Assembly (NCBI RefSeq): GCF_900188375.1
Contig: NZ_FZOO01000002.1
Span: forward strand, 558,001-622,000
Length of the DNA stretch: 64,000 nucleotides
Reading direction: 5' to 3'
Source of the DNA: Geodermatophilus pulveris
GTDB lineage: Bacteria > Actinomycetota > Actinomycetes > Mycobacteriales > Geodermatophilaceae
Part shown: in pieces, positions 14,873 through 24,675 of the stretch
Position numbering within the stretch: position 1 is the stretch's first letter
Layout of the letters: each line of letters opens with the position of its first letter
Position numbers and translations under genes: made by a program
The notes under the pieces: generated by a model
Seen by the model: only the letters and a program-made list of their open reading frames with translations
The model's database searches: none
What the model was told of the DNA's origin: nothing

Positions 14873-16405
14873 CTAGATCTCCCGGTCGGCGTCGGCCCAG
14901 AAGGACTCGCGCAGCTTGAACTTCTGGATCTTCCCGGTGGCGGTGCGGGCCAGCTCGTCGCGGAACTCGACCCGCTTGGGGATCTTGTAGCCGGCGATCC
15001 GGCCCCGGCAGTGGGCGACGATCTCCTCCGCGGTGACCTGCCGGCCCTCGGCGACCACCACCAGCGCGGTGACCATCTCGCCCCACCTGTCGTCGGGGAC
15101 GCCGATGACCGCGACCTCCGCGACCGCCGGGTGGCTGAAGACGACGTCCTCCACCTCGATCGAGGAGACGTTCTCCCCGCCGGTGATGATCACGTCCTTC
15201 TTGCGGTCGGAGATGGTCAGGTACCCGCCGTCGTCGATCGTGCCGCCGTCGCCGGTGTGGAACCAGCCGCCCTCCAGCGCCTCGGCCGAGGCGTCGGGGT
15301 TCTGCCAGTAGCCGGCCAGCACGGTGTTGCCGCGCGCCAGCACCTCGCCGCTGTCGCTGGTGCGCAGCCGGGTCCCCAGCGCCGCCACCCCGGCCCGGGA
15401 CAGCCGCCGGGCGCGCTCCTGCGGGTCCAGCTCGTCGTACTCGGCGCGCGGCCGGTTGACGGTGAGCAGCGGGGCGGTCTCGGTGAGCCCGTAGATCTGG
15501 TTGAACTCCCAGCCCAGCTCCTCCTCGACCCGCGCGATCGTCTTCGACGGCGGCGGGGCGCCGGCCACGATGATCCGCACCCGGTCGCGGCCGGGGACCT
15601 CGCCGTCCCACTCGGCCGCGGCGTCCAGGACGGCGTTCCACACCGCCGGCGCCCCGGCCATCACGGTGACCCCGTGCTGCTCCACCCGGCGCAGGATCTC
15701 CGCGCCGTCGACCTTGCGCAGCACCACCTGGCGGGCACCCAGGCCGGCCGTCGCGTACGGCAGCCCCCAGCCGTTGCAGTGGAACATCGGCAGCGTGTGC
15801 AGGTAGACGTCGCGGTCGCCGATCTGCATGTGCATGCCGAAGACGACCGCGTTGACCCACTCGTTGCGGTGCGTCATCTGCACGCCCTTGGGCCGGGCCG
15901 TCGTCCCGCTGGTGTAGTTGATCGTGGCGGTGGCGTCCTCGTCGGGCTCGGACCACGGCACCGGCTCGGTGTCGAAGCGCAGCAGCTGCTCGTACTCCTC
16001 GCCGGTGGTGAACCGGTGCTCGGCCTCCACCCGCTTGAGCGCGGGCTCCAGCTCCGGGTCGACGAGCACCATCCGGGCGCCGCTGTGCCCGACGATGTAC
16101 TCGACCTCCTCGGTGGACAGCCGGAAGTTCACCGGGACGACCACCCGCCCGGACGACGGCAGCGCCAGCAGGCACTCCAGCAGCCGGCCGGCGTTGTGGC
16201 TGACGACGGCGATCCGCTCGCCCTCCCCCACGCCGAGCTCGTCCAGCCCGGCCTGCAGCGCGCGGCCGCGGCGGGCGACCTCCCGGTAGGTCAGCTCGCC
16301 CAGCGAGGGGGCCGGCTGGTTCGGCTCGTCGACGACGCCGATGCGGTCGCCGTAGACCAGCTCGGCGCGGTCGAGGAAGTCACGGGTGGTCAGGGGGACG
16401 CGCAT
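14873..16405 (-). CDS. Acyl-CoA synthetase (AMP-binding, class I adenylate-forming)
   Basis: A 510-residue enzyme with the full adenylation signature. The P-loop is YTSGTTARPKGV near residue 167. IYGLTETAP, GGWFHTGDGG and SDRKKDVIITGGENVSS follow, and the catalytic Lys is in TATGKIQKF near the end. It activates a carboxylic (probably fatty or aromatic) acid via acyl-AMP to acyl-CoA; the chain length cannot be read from sequence. ATG 16405 follows GGGAGC. No partner beta-oxidation gene is adjacent; an enoyl-CoA hydratase occurs 10 kb away. Confidence 0.92.
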   Translation of the reverse strand: MRVPLTTRDFLDRAELVYGDRIGVVDEPNQPAPSLGELTYREVARRGRALQAGLDELGVGEGERIAVVSHNAGRLLECLLALPSSGRVVVPVNFRLSTEEVEYIVGHSGARMVLVDPELEPALKRVEAEHRFTTGEEYEQLLRFDTEPVPWSEPDEDATATINYTSGTTARPKGVQMTHRNEWVNAVVFGMHMQIGDRDVYLHTLPMFHCNGWGLPYATAGLGARQVVLRKVDGAEILRRVEQHGVTVMAGAPAVWNAVLDAAAEWDGEVPGRDRVRIIVAGAPPPSKTIARVEEELGWEFNQIYGLTETAPLLTVNRPRAEYDELDPQERARRLSRAGVAALGTRLRTSDSGEVLARGNTVLAGYWQNPDASAEALEGGWFHTGDGGTIDDGGYLTISDRKKDVIITGGENVSSIEVEDVVFSHPAVAEVAVIGVPDDRWGEMVTALVVVAEGRQVTAEEIVAHCRGRIAGYKIPKRVEFRDELARTATGKIQKFKLRESFWADADREI

Positions 16406-16503
16406 CGCGGAGCTCCCGGGTCCTCGGGCCGACCTCCGAGGTCAGCCGCTCGACGTGGTGCCCGTCACGGTAGCGGCCGCCCCGCCGTCCGGCGTCCCCC
16501 GGA

Positions 16504-16926
16504 TCAGCCGAGCAGCGCCCACAGCGCGGCGGCGGTCCCCGCCGTGGCCGCGACCGCCCGCACGGTGTCCACCCGCAGCAGCCGCCGGTGCGCGGCGCCG
16601 TCCCACCCCTCGCCCAGCCGGCGGTGCAGCGGGACGGCGCCGAGCGCGGTGGCCGCCAGCACGACGGCCAGGCACGCCGCCCCCGCGAGCACGGGGAGCA
16701 GCGGCGTCCCGCCGGGCCGGTCGGCGAGCAGCCACAGCGTGCTGAGGCCCTGGCCGGCGAACAGCGGACCCACCACCCGGGAGACCCGCTGCTGGTGGCG
16801 GCGCTCGTAGGCGGGGAAGACCTCCGGCGGGACCTGCCCGAACTGCGGGTAGACCAGCGCGCGGACGGTCCACTGGAACCCGGCGTAGGCCGCGGTCAGC
16901 GCCAGGTGCACGGCCAGCAGCGTCAC
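16504..16926 (-). CDS. DUF1772-like small membrane protein
   Basis: About 140 residues with four hydrophobic helices. An N-terminal AVHLALTAAYAGFQWTVRAL leads into a VYPQFGQVP motif, YERRHQQRVSRVVGP follows, and the end is helical. The pattern resembles DUF1772/anthrone-oxygenase-like membrane proteins; no activity is known. GTG 16926 overlaps the preceding stop (GTGA) as in the rest of this operon. A GTG at 16941 would add five residues and overlap more. Last gene of a sirtuin-led, translationally coupled trio. Confidence 0.7.
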   Translation of the reverse strand: MTLLAVHLALTAAYAGFQWTVRALVYPQFGQVPPEVFPAYERRHQQRVSRVVGPLFAGQGLSTLWLLADRPGGTPLLPVLAGAACLAVVLAATALGAVPLHRRLGEGWDGAAHRRLLRVDTVRAVAATAGTAAALWALLG

Positions 16927-17225
16927 CGCTTGCCGCGCCACGTGAGGCTCTGCGCGTCCAGCTCGCGCAGCAGCGGGTCGCCCTCGGCGGCGATGCGCTC
17001 GGCGAGCGCCACCGCCGCGGCCAGCCGGTCGTCGTCCAGCTGCGCGAAGGCCGGCGACCGGCGGCGGTCGAGCACGTCGTACCAGCGGCCGCCGACGGCG
17101 TGGTCGAGCACGATCCGGCCGAAGCAGTGGTCGGCGGTGACCACCCAGCGGCCGGCGCGGGCCCGGCGCGGCAGCTCGTCGAGCACCAGCTGCCGGTAGC
17201 GCGCCAGCAGGGCCTCCCGGCTCAC
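16923..17225 (-). CDS. Conserved small protein of unknown function
   Basis: A 100-residue soluble protein (LLARYRQLVLDELPRRARAG, then RWVVTADHCFGRIVLDHAVG, GRWYDVL). The Trp, His, Cys and Phe in the middle look like conserved positions, but I recognise no named domain. It overlaps the sirtuin stop by GTGA and the next gene by the same signal, so the three products are made together. A link with NAD or protein deacylation is only suggested by this arrangement. Confidence 0.7.
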   Translation of the reverse strand: MSREALLARYRQLVLDELPRRARAGRWVVTADHCFGRIVLDHAVGGRWYDVLDRRRSPAFAQLDDDRLAAAVALAERIAAEGDPLLRELDAQSLTWRGKR

Positions 17226-17950
17226 CGGGCCAGCAGCCGGGGCAGCGACGTCCCGATCGGCTCGCGGACGACGAGGTCGGCCAGCGGGTCGTAGGGCGTC
17301 GGCTCGGCGTTGACCACGACGACCCGCGCGCCGGACCGCGCGGCCAGGTCGACGAGCCCGGCCGCCGGGTGCACGGTCAGCGAGGTGCCGACGGCGAGCA
17401 GGACGTCGCAGTCGGTGGCCGCCTCCGCGGCGGCCTCGACCACCGCCGGGTCCAGAGCCTGCCCGAAGCTCACGGTCGCGGACTTGAGGACGCCGCCGCA
17501 GACCCGGCAGGCGGGGTCGGGCTCACCGGCGTCCACCCGGGCCAGCGCCTCGGCCATCGTCGTCCGGTCGCGGCAGGCCAGGCACTCGACCTCGTGCACC
17601 GTGCCGTGCAGCTCGACCACCAGCTCCGCCGACGACCCGCCCGCCTGGTGCAGGCCGTCGACGTTCTGGGTGAGCAGCGCCCGCAGCCGGCCCTGCCGCT
17701 CCAGGTCGACCAGCGCCCGGTGCCCGGCGTTGGGCCGCGCGCCGGGTGCGGTGTCCCGGCGCATCAGCCAGGCGCGGCGGCGGACGTCGGGGTCGGCGAC
17801 GTAGGAGGACAGCGTGACCAGTTCCTCCGCATCCGGGTCCCGGGTCCACAGCCCCTGCGGCCCGCGGTAGTCGGGGATGCCGCTGTCGGTCGAGATCCCC
17901 GCACCGGTGAGGACGGTCACCCGCCCGGCGTCGGTCAGCCAGCTCGGCAC
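17222..17950 (-). CDS. Sirtuin (NAD-dependent protein deacylase)
   Basis: About 242 residues. The NAD-binding GAGISTDSGIPDYRG lies at the N-terminus, TQNVDGLHQAGG mid-protein, and the catalytic His in ELHGTVHEVEC. Two zinc-binding CxxC pairs (CLAC and CRVC) and the GTSLTVHPA motif complete the family. The enzyme removes acyl groups from lysines using NAD. GTG 17950 is selected because a GGAGG lies eight bases upstream; GTG 17965 is an alternative without a good ribosome site. It heads a three-gene coupled operon. Confidence 0.92.
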   Translation of the reverse strand: MPSWLTDAGRVTVLTGAGISTDSGIPDYRGPQGLWTRDPDAEELVTLSSYVADPDVRRRAWLMRRDTAPGARPNAGHRALVDLERQGRLRALLTQNVDGLHQAGGSSAELVVELHGTVHEVECLACRDRTTMAEALARVDAGEPDPACRVCGGVLKSATVSFGQALDPAVVEAAAEAATDCDVLLAVGTSLTVHPAAGLVDLAARSGARVVVVNAEPTPYDPLADLVVREPIGTSLPRLLAR

Positions 17951-17972
17951 CTGCACGGCCTCCACGGTAGGA

Positions 17973-18034
17973 GACCGCCGCGGCGCGGGCCCTCGCACTG
18001 TCGCGGCCGTGCGAGGGCCCGCGCCGCGGCGGTC
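17973..18034. terminator. Very strong inverted repeat (26-base perfect arms)
   Basis: Arms at 17973-17998 and 18009-18034 are perfectly complementary over 26 bases, with a 10-base loop (TGTCGCGGCC). It lies between the stop of the minus-strand DUF2332 gene and the sirtuin start, so it probably terminates DUF2332 transcription. The stem is much longer than other hairpins here. Confidence 0.75.
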
Positions 18035-18047
18035 CCGGTCCCGGCTG

Positions 18048-19013
18048 TCAGCCGAGCCAGTCGACCCGGCCGCCGTGCGGGGCGGTGTGCGCCAGCGGCC
18101 GGCCGTCGAGGGAGAGCACGAGGTACGGTCCCCAGCCGCCGGGGAACGGCTGCCCCGTGCCGGGCACCATGCCGGCTCCCTCCTGCGCGACCCAGCGCAC
18201 CGGCAGGCTGCGCACCCGCTCGACGAACGCCGCGCGGCGGGCCGCGCCGACGTAGGGCAGCACCGCGGTGTGCAGGACGACCGGCGTCGCGCCCGCGGGG
18301 ACGAGGGCGAGGGCATCGGGCAGCCGGTCGAGCAGGTCACCGGCGAGCAGGACGGGCGGGTCCTGCGCGGCGACCGCCGCGGCGGCGTCGAGCCGTGCCA
18401 GCCGCTCGTCCTCCACCGGGCCGGGCCAGACGAGGGCGCGCAGCCAGGCCCGGTCGTCGGGATCGGTGACGTCGAGCGGGTCGAGGTCGACGCCGATCCG
18501 CGCGACGACCTCGGGCAGCTGCGCCGGCACCGGCACCGGGCCGCTGGTCGTGCACCGCAGCCGCACCGGGCCCGGTGGTCCCAGCGGGCGGCCGTCGTAC
18601 TCGTAGCCGTACCGGTCCGGGTACAGGCACAGCCCGGCCGCGGCCCCGACCTCCACGAGGGCGAGCGGGCCGCCGATCATCGCCAGGGCGGGCAGGAGCG
18701 CCGCGCAGCGCGCGGGCTCGTTGGTCTGCGTCCGGCGGGCGAGGATCGTGTCCCGGAGACGCCCGGCGTCGGAGACCACCCGTTCGCGCAGCTCGGCACC
18801 GTCCGCCGGGACGCCGCCGAGGAACCGCAGGGCGGCGAGGAACAGCGTCGGGTGCCGTTTCCCTGCCGGCAGGGCGGTCAGGAAGTCCAGCAGCTCCCGG
18901 TCGCCCGCCACGGCGGCCGCCAGCGCCGAGTAGACCGGCGCCTCAGCGGCGGACTCCTCGCTGAACGCCCGGTACCCCTCGGCCAGTCGCTCCGGCCCGG
19001 CGTCGGCACCCAC
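18048..19013 (-). CDS. DUF2332 family protein
   Basis: About 321 residues matching actinobacterial DUF2332. It has AEGYRAFSEESAAEAPVYSA at the start, HPTLFLAALRFLGGVP, LVEVGAAAGLCLYPDRYGYE and a C-terminal LHTAVLPYVG. The EVGAAAGL stretch resembles a methyltransferase-like glycine loop, but activity is not established. GTG 19013 gives the expected N-terminus; no convincing ribosome site is seen, so the start is uncertain. It is separated from the sirtuin operon by the 17973-18034 hairpin. Confidence 0.8.
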   Translation of the reverse strand: MGADAGPERLAEGYRAFSEESAAEAPVYSALAAAVAGDRELLDFLTALPAGKRHPTLFLAALRFLGGVPADGAELRERVVSDAGRLRDTILARRTQTNEPARCAALLPALAMIGGPLALVEVGAAAGLCLYPDRYGYEYDGRPLGPPGPVRLRCTTSGPVPVPAQLPEVVARIGVDLDPLDVTDPDDRAWLRALVWPGPVEDERLARLDAAAAVAAQDPPVLLAGDLLDRLPDALALVPAGATPVVLHTAVLPYVGAARRAAFVERVRSLPVRWVAQEGAGMVPGTGQPFPGGWGPYLVLSLDGRPLAHTAPHGGRVDWLG

Positions 19014-19287
19014 CCCGCCATGGTGCCCGGGGCGCGCGGGAGGTCGCACCGGACCGGTCAGGCGCGCCCGCGGTCCCGGGCGCGGGGCCGCCCGGGCTCA
19101 CCCTCACGGGTCCGGGCTCACCACCGGCGGTGAGGCCGGATGTGCGACGACCAGCTCACCTGATCATCGGCGGGCCGGCCCGCCGGAGCAGGCAAGGGTC
19201 GCCTCACCTCCGCGCGCTGGCGCGTCCCTGGGATGATGCGGGGTGGCAAGCAGCGCGATGGACCAGTCGAGGGGTAGGCGCAGAGAC

Positions 19288-22158
<2,871 letters not shown>

Positions 22159-22168
22159 CGCAGACCGC

Positions 22169-22930
22169 ATGGACCTGGGCCTGGGCGGTCGCGGCTACCT
22201 GCTCACCGGCGCGAGCCGGGGGCTGGGCCACGCGGCCGCCCGGGCCCTCGTCGACGACGGGGCGCGGGTGCTGGTCAGCTCGCGCACGCCGGCGCACGTG
22301 GACGCCGCCGTCGCCTCGCTGGGCGGGGCGCCGGCGGCGCACGGCGTGGCCGCCGACCTCACCGACCCCGACGCCGCCGGGCGGCTGGTCGCGGCCGCCC
22401 GGGACCGGCTCGGCCGGGTGGACGGCCTGCTGGTCAGCGTGCCCGGCCCGGCGACCGGCAGCGTGCTGGGCACCGCCGAGCAGGACTGGCGCGACGGCGT
22501 GGAGGACGTGCTGCTCGGCCCGCTGCGGCTGGTGTGCGCGCTCGCCCCGCACCTGGGTGAGGGCGCGGCGATCGGTTTCGTGCTGTCCACGTCCGCGCGC
22601 TCCCCGTTGCCGGGCCTCGCCGTCTCCAACGGTCTGCGCCCCGGCCTGGCGATGACCGCCAAGCAGCTGGCCGACGAGCTGGCGCCGCGCGGCGTCCGGG
22701 TCGTCGGGCTGCTGCCGGGCACCTTCGCCACCGAGGCGGTCGTCCAGGGCGAGGCCGACTCCGGCGACCCGGCGCGGGCCCGCGCCACCGCCGCGGCCGG
22801 CATCCCGCTGGCCCGGGTCGGGGACCCGCAGGAGTTCGGCCGGGTCGCCGCCTTCCTGCTCTCCCCCGCCGCCTCGTACGTCACCGGCACCACCGTGGCC
22901 GTCGACGGCGGGAAGCTGAGGACGCCATGA
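22169..22930 (+). CDS. Atypical short-chain dehydrogenase/reductase lacking YxxxK
   Basis: A 253-residue SDR fold. The cofactor loop TGASRGLG is at residues 13-20, and a C-terminal FLLSPAASYVTGTTVAVDGG matches FabG-like members. The catalytic Ser region reads FVLSTSARSPLPG. Where the Tyr-x-x-x-Lys pair should be, the sequence is VSNGLRPGLAMTAK, so neither Tyr nor a correctly spaced Lys is present. A subgroup with SNxxRPG at this spot is known among FabG homologues, but its reaction is unclear. The stop overlaps the next ATG (ATGA). Confidence 0.88.
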   Translation: MDLGLGGRGYLLTGASRGLGHAAARALVDDGARVLVSSRTPAHVDAAVASLGGAPAAHGVAADLTDPDAAGRLVAAARDRLGRVDGLLVSVPGPATGSVLGTAEQDWRDGVEDVLLGPLRLVCALAPHLGEGAAIGFVLSTSARSPLPGLAVSNGLRPGLAMTAKQLADELAPRGVRVVGLLPGTFATEAVVQGEADSGDPARARATAAAGIPLARVGDPQEFGRVAAFLLSPAASYVTGTTVAVDGGKLRTP

Positions 22931-23637
22931 ACGAGGCCTCCCCCGTGCTGGTCGCCTGCGCGCACGGCACCCGCAACCCCACCGGCCGCCGGCTGGTCGC
23001 CGAGCTGGCGCTGGGCGCGCGCCGGCTGCGCCCGGGCCTGACCACGACCGCGGCCTTCGTCGACGTCCAGCCGCCCACGGTCGCCGACGTCGTCGCCGGC
23101 CTGGCCGGACACGGGCGCCCGGCGGTCGTCGTCCCGCTGCTGCTGTCCGGTGGCTACCACGTGCACGTGGACATCGCCCGGGCCGTGCGCGAGCACGACG
23201 CGGCCCGCGCCGCCCGCCCGCTGGGCCCGGACCCGCGGCTGGTCGCCGTGCTGCACGACCGGCTGGTCGCCTCCGGTGCCGACCCCGGCGACCCGGCCAC
23301 CGCCGTCGTGCTCGCCGCCGCGGGCTCCAGCGACCCCCGGTCGGTCGCCGACGTCGACGCCACCGCGGCCGCCCTGCAGGAGCGCTGGACCGGGCCGGTG
23401 CGTACCGGCTACGGCTCCGCCGCGCAGCCGCCGGTGCCCGACGCCGTCGCCGCGGCGCGGGCCGCCGGCGCCCGCCGCGTGGTGCTGGCCGCCTACCTGC
23501 TGGCGCCCGGCCACTTCCACGACAAGCTGGCCGGCGCCGGCGCCGACGCGGTCACCGCCCCGCTGCTGCCCGACGAGCGCATCGCCGCCGTCCTGCTCGA
23601 CCGCTACGACGCCGCGGTCTCCGCCTGGCCCGCCTGA
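22927..23637 (+). CDS. Sirohydrochlorin/cobalt chelatase-type protein (CbiX/SirB)
   Basis: A 236-residue two-half protein. The first half has the metal-site His in VACAHGTRNPTGR and VPLLLSGGYHVHVDI. The second half has LAAAGSSDPRSV and LLAPGHFHDKL. This layout matches the CbiX family that inserts Co or Fe into sirohydrochlorin for cobalamin or siroheme. It begins inside the stop of the SDR gene. No other tetrapyrrole gene is nearby. Confidence 0.88.
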   Translation: MNEASPVLVACAHGTRNPTGRRLVAELALGARRLRPGLTTTAAFVDVQPPTVADVVAGLAGHGRPAVVVPLLLSGGYHVHVDIARAVREHDAARAARPLGPDPRLVAVLHDRLVASGADPGDPATAVVLAAAGSSDPRSVADVDATAAALQERWTGPVRTGYGSAAQPPVPDAVAAARAAGARRVVLAAYLLAPGHFHDKLAGAGADAVTAPLLPDERIAAVLLDRYDAAVSAWPA

Positions 23638-23681
23638 CACCGCACAGCCTCTCTGGGACCATGGGAGGCGGGCCGCCTCCC

Positions 23682-23731
23682 GGCGCCCCCGGACGAGCGG
23701 TGCCGTACCCGGACAGCGACAAGACGGCGCC
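23682..23731 (+). promoter_or_regulatory. Guanidine-III (mini ykkC-III) riboswitch
   Basis: The element contains the class hallmarks in order. CCGGACGAG starts at 23689. CCGG at 23709-23712 pairs with CCGG at 23689-23692. GGTGCCGT (23699-23706) pairs with ACGGCGCC (23724-23731) to form the pseudoknot stem, with one G-U pair, and GACAAGACGG lies in the 3' part. The pseudoknot's 3' strand ends three bases before the ribosome site GGAGG (23734-23738) of the SMR gene, so ligand binding probably controls translation start. Guanidinium is the established ligand for this class. Confidence 0.88.
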
Positions 23732-23744
23732 TGTGGAGGCTGTC

Positions 23745-24059
23745 GTGTCCTGGGTCGTCCTCGTCCTGTCCGGTGTGCTCGAGGCCGTGTGGGCCACCGC
23801 CCTCGGCCGCTCCGAGGGGTTCACCCGCCTCGCCCCGACGGTGGTCTTCGGCATCACCCTGGTGCTCAGCATGGCGGGGCTCGCCTACGCCATGCGCGAG
23901 CTGCCGGTCGGCACCTCCTACGCGGTCTGGGTCGGCATCGGTGCCGTGCTGACCGTGCTGATCGCCATGGTCACCGGCGAGGAGTCGGTCTCCGCGGTCA
24001 AGGTGCTGCTCCTCGCCGGGATCGTCGGCTGCGTGATCGGCCTCAAGGTCCTCCACTGA
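23745..24059 (+). CDS. SMR-family transporter, probable guanidinium exporter (SugE/Gdx)
   Basis: A 104-residue four-helix small multidrug resistance protein. The membrane-embedded Glu lies in VLEAVWATALG, with SYAVWVGIGAVLTVL in helix 3 and GCVIGLKVLH at the end, typical of the SugE/Gdx subgroup. GTG 23745 is chosen because GGAGG lies six bases upstream and because it gives the normal length; longer frames upstream would run through the riboswitch. The riboswitch argues that the natural substrate is guanidinium, exported in exchange for protons. Confidence 0.92.
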   Translation: MSWVVLVLSGVLEAVWATALGRSEGFTRLAPTVVFGITLVLSMAGLAYAMRELPVGTSYAVWVGIGAVLTVLIAMVTGEESVSAVKVLLLAGIVGCVIGLKVLH

Positions 24060-24063
24060 GGAA

Positions 24064-24118
24064 GGACCCTCCACCCCCCGCGACTCGCAGGCTCGCGGCG
24101 GGTCCCTGCAGGAGGGCC
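24064..24118. terminator. Hairpin between convergent SMR and NTF2-like genes
   Basis: GGACCCTCC at 24064 and GGAGGGCC at 24111 form imperfect outer arms, with an inner CCGCGA/TCGCGG stem (24078-24083 and 24093-24098). The same GGACCC and GGAGGGCCGTTCC words recur in the hairpin at 51972-52035, suggesting a family of terminators. Confidence 0.6.
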
Positions 24119-24170
24119 GTTCCAGCACCTCGCCGTTCGCTACAGTGGCTGCAGCGACGAGGCCACGTGC

Positions 24171-24632
24171 CTACTGGGGCGTGAGCAGGCCCCGCAGCTC
24201 CTGGGTGAGGGCCTCGCGGGCCTCCGGGTGCTGCAGCCAGGCGGCCGGCGTGGACTGCAGCAGCGCGATCCGCCACCGCCCGCCCTCTTGGACGGCGACC
24301 ATGGTGTGCACGGTGTGCAGCCGCGGGTCGAGGTCGTTGCCGCCTGGCGGGATCATCCCGGCGTGGGCCATGAGCACCGCGACGTCGGCGGCCAGCGGGC
24401 GGACCGTCCGGACCACGCCCACGTAGGTCTGCGTGGGCTGGCTGCCGAAGACCTGCCGCAGGTGCGCGGCGATGGACAGCCGGCCGTGGTGGTGGCTGCC
24501 GTCGTACCCGACGATGTCCCCGTCGTCGGCGAACCCGGCGGCCACGGCCGCACCGCTGCGCCGGTTCCACCCGTCGAGGAACTGGGCGTAGAGCGCCCGG
24601 ATCTGGGCGTCGTTCGGGTGCGCGGACGTCAC
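24171..24632 (-). CDS. SgcJ/EcaC-type NTF2-like protein
   Basis: A 153-residue NTF2-like protein. A helical start (IRALYAQFLDGWNRRSG) is followed by FADDGDIVGYDGSHHHGR and IAAHLRQVF, and the end is beta-rich with WRIALLQSTPAAW. This pattern is the SgcJ/EcaC group; the real ligand or reaction is unknown. GTG 24632 follows GAGGAG. It lies downstream of the ABC exporter gene on the same strand's left side and is separately transcribed or terminal. Confidence 0.85.
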   Translation of the reverse strand: MTSAHPNDAQIRALYAQFLDGWNRRSGAAVAAGFADDGDIVGYDGSHHHGRLSIAAHLRQVFGSQPTQTYVGVVRTVRPLAADVAVLMAHAGMIPPGGNDLDPRLHTVHTMVAVQEGGRWRIALLQSTPAAWLQHPEAREALTQELRGLLTPQ

Positions 24633-24675
24633 GCTGGCTCCTCAAGCATTGCGGGGACGAGAGGAACGGTAGTGG

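Noticed and set aside
13290-16810. Very long open frames on both strands across the NlpC/P60 and acyl-CoA synthetase genes
   Set aside because: They are Arg/Pro/Gly/Ala-rich shadows produced by high third-position GC; the real genes lie in other frames with clear domains.
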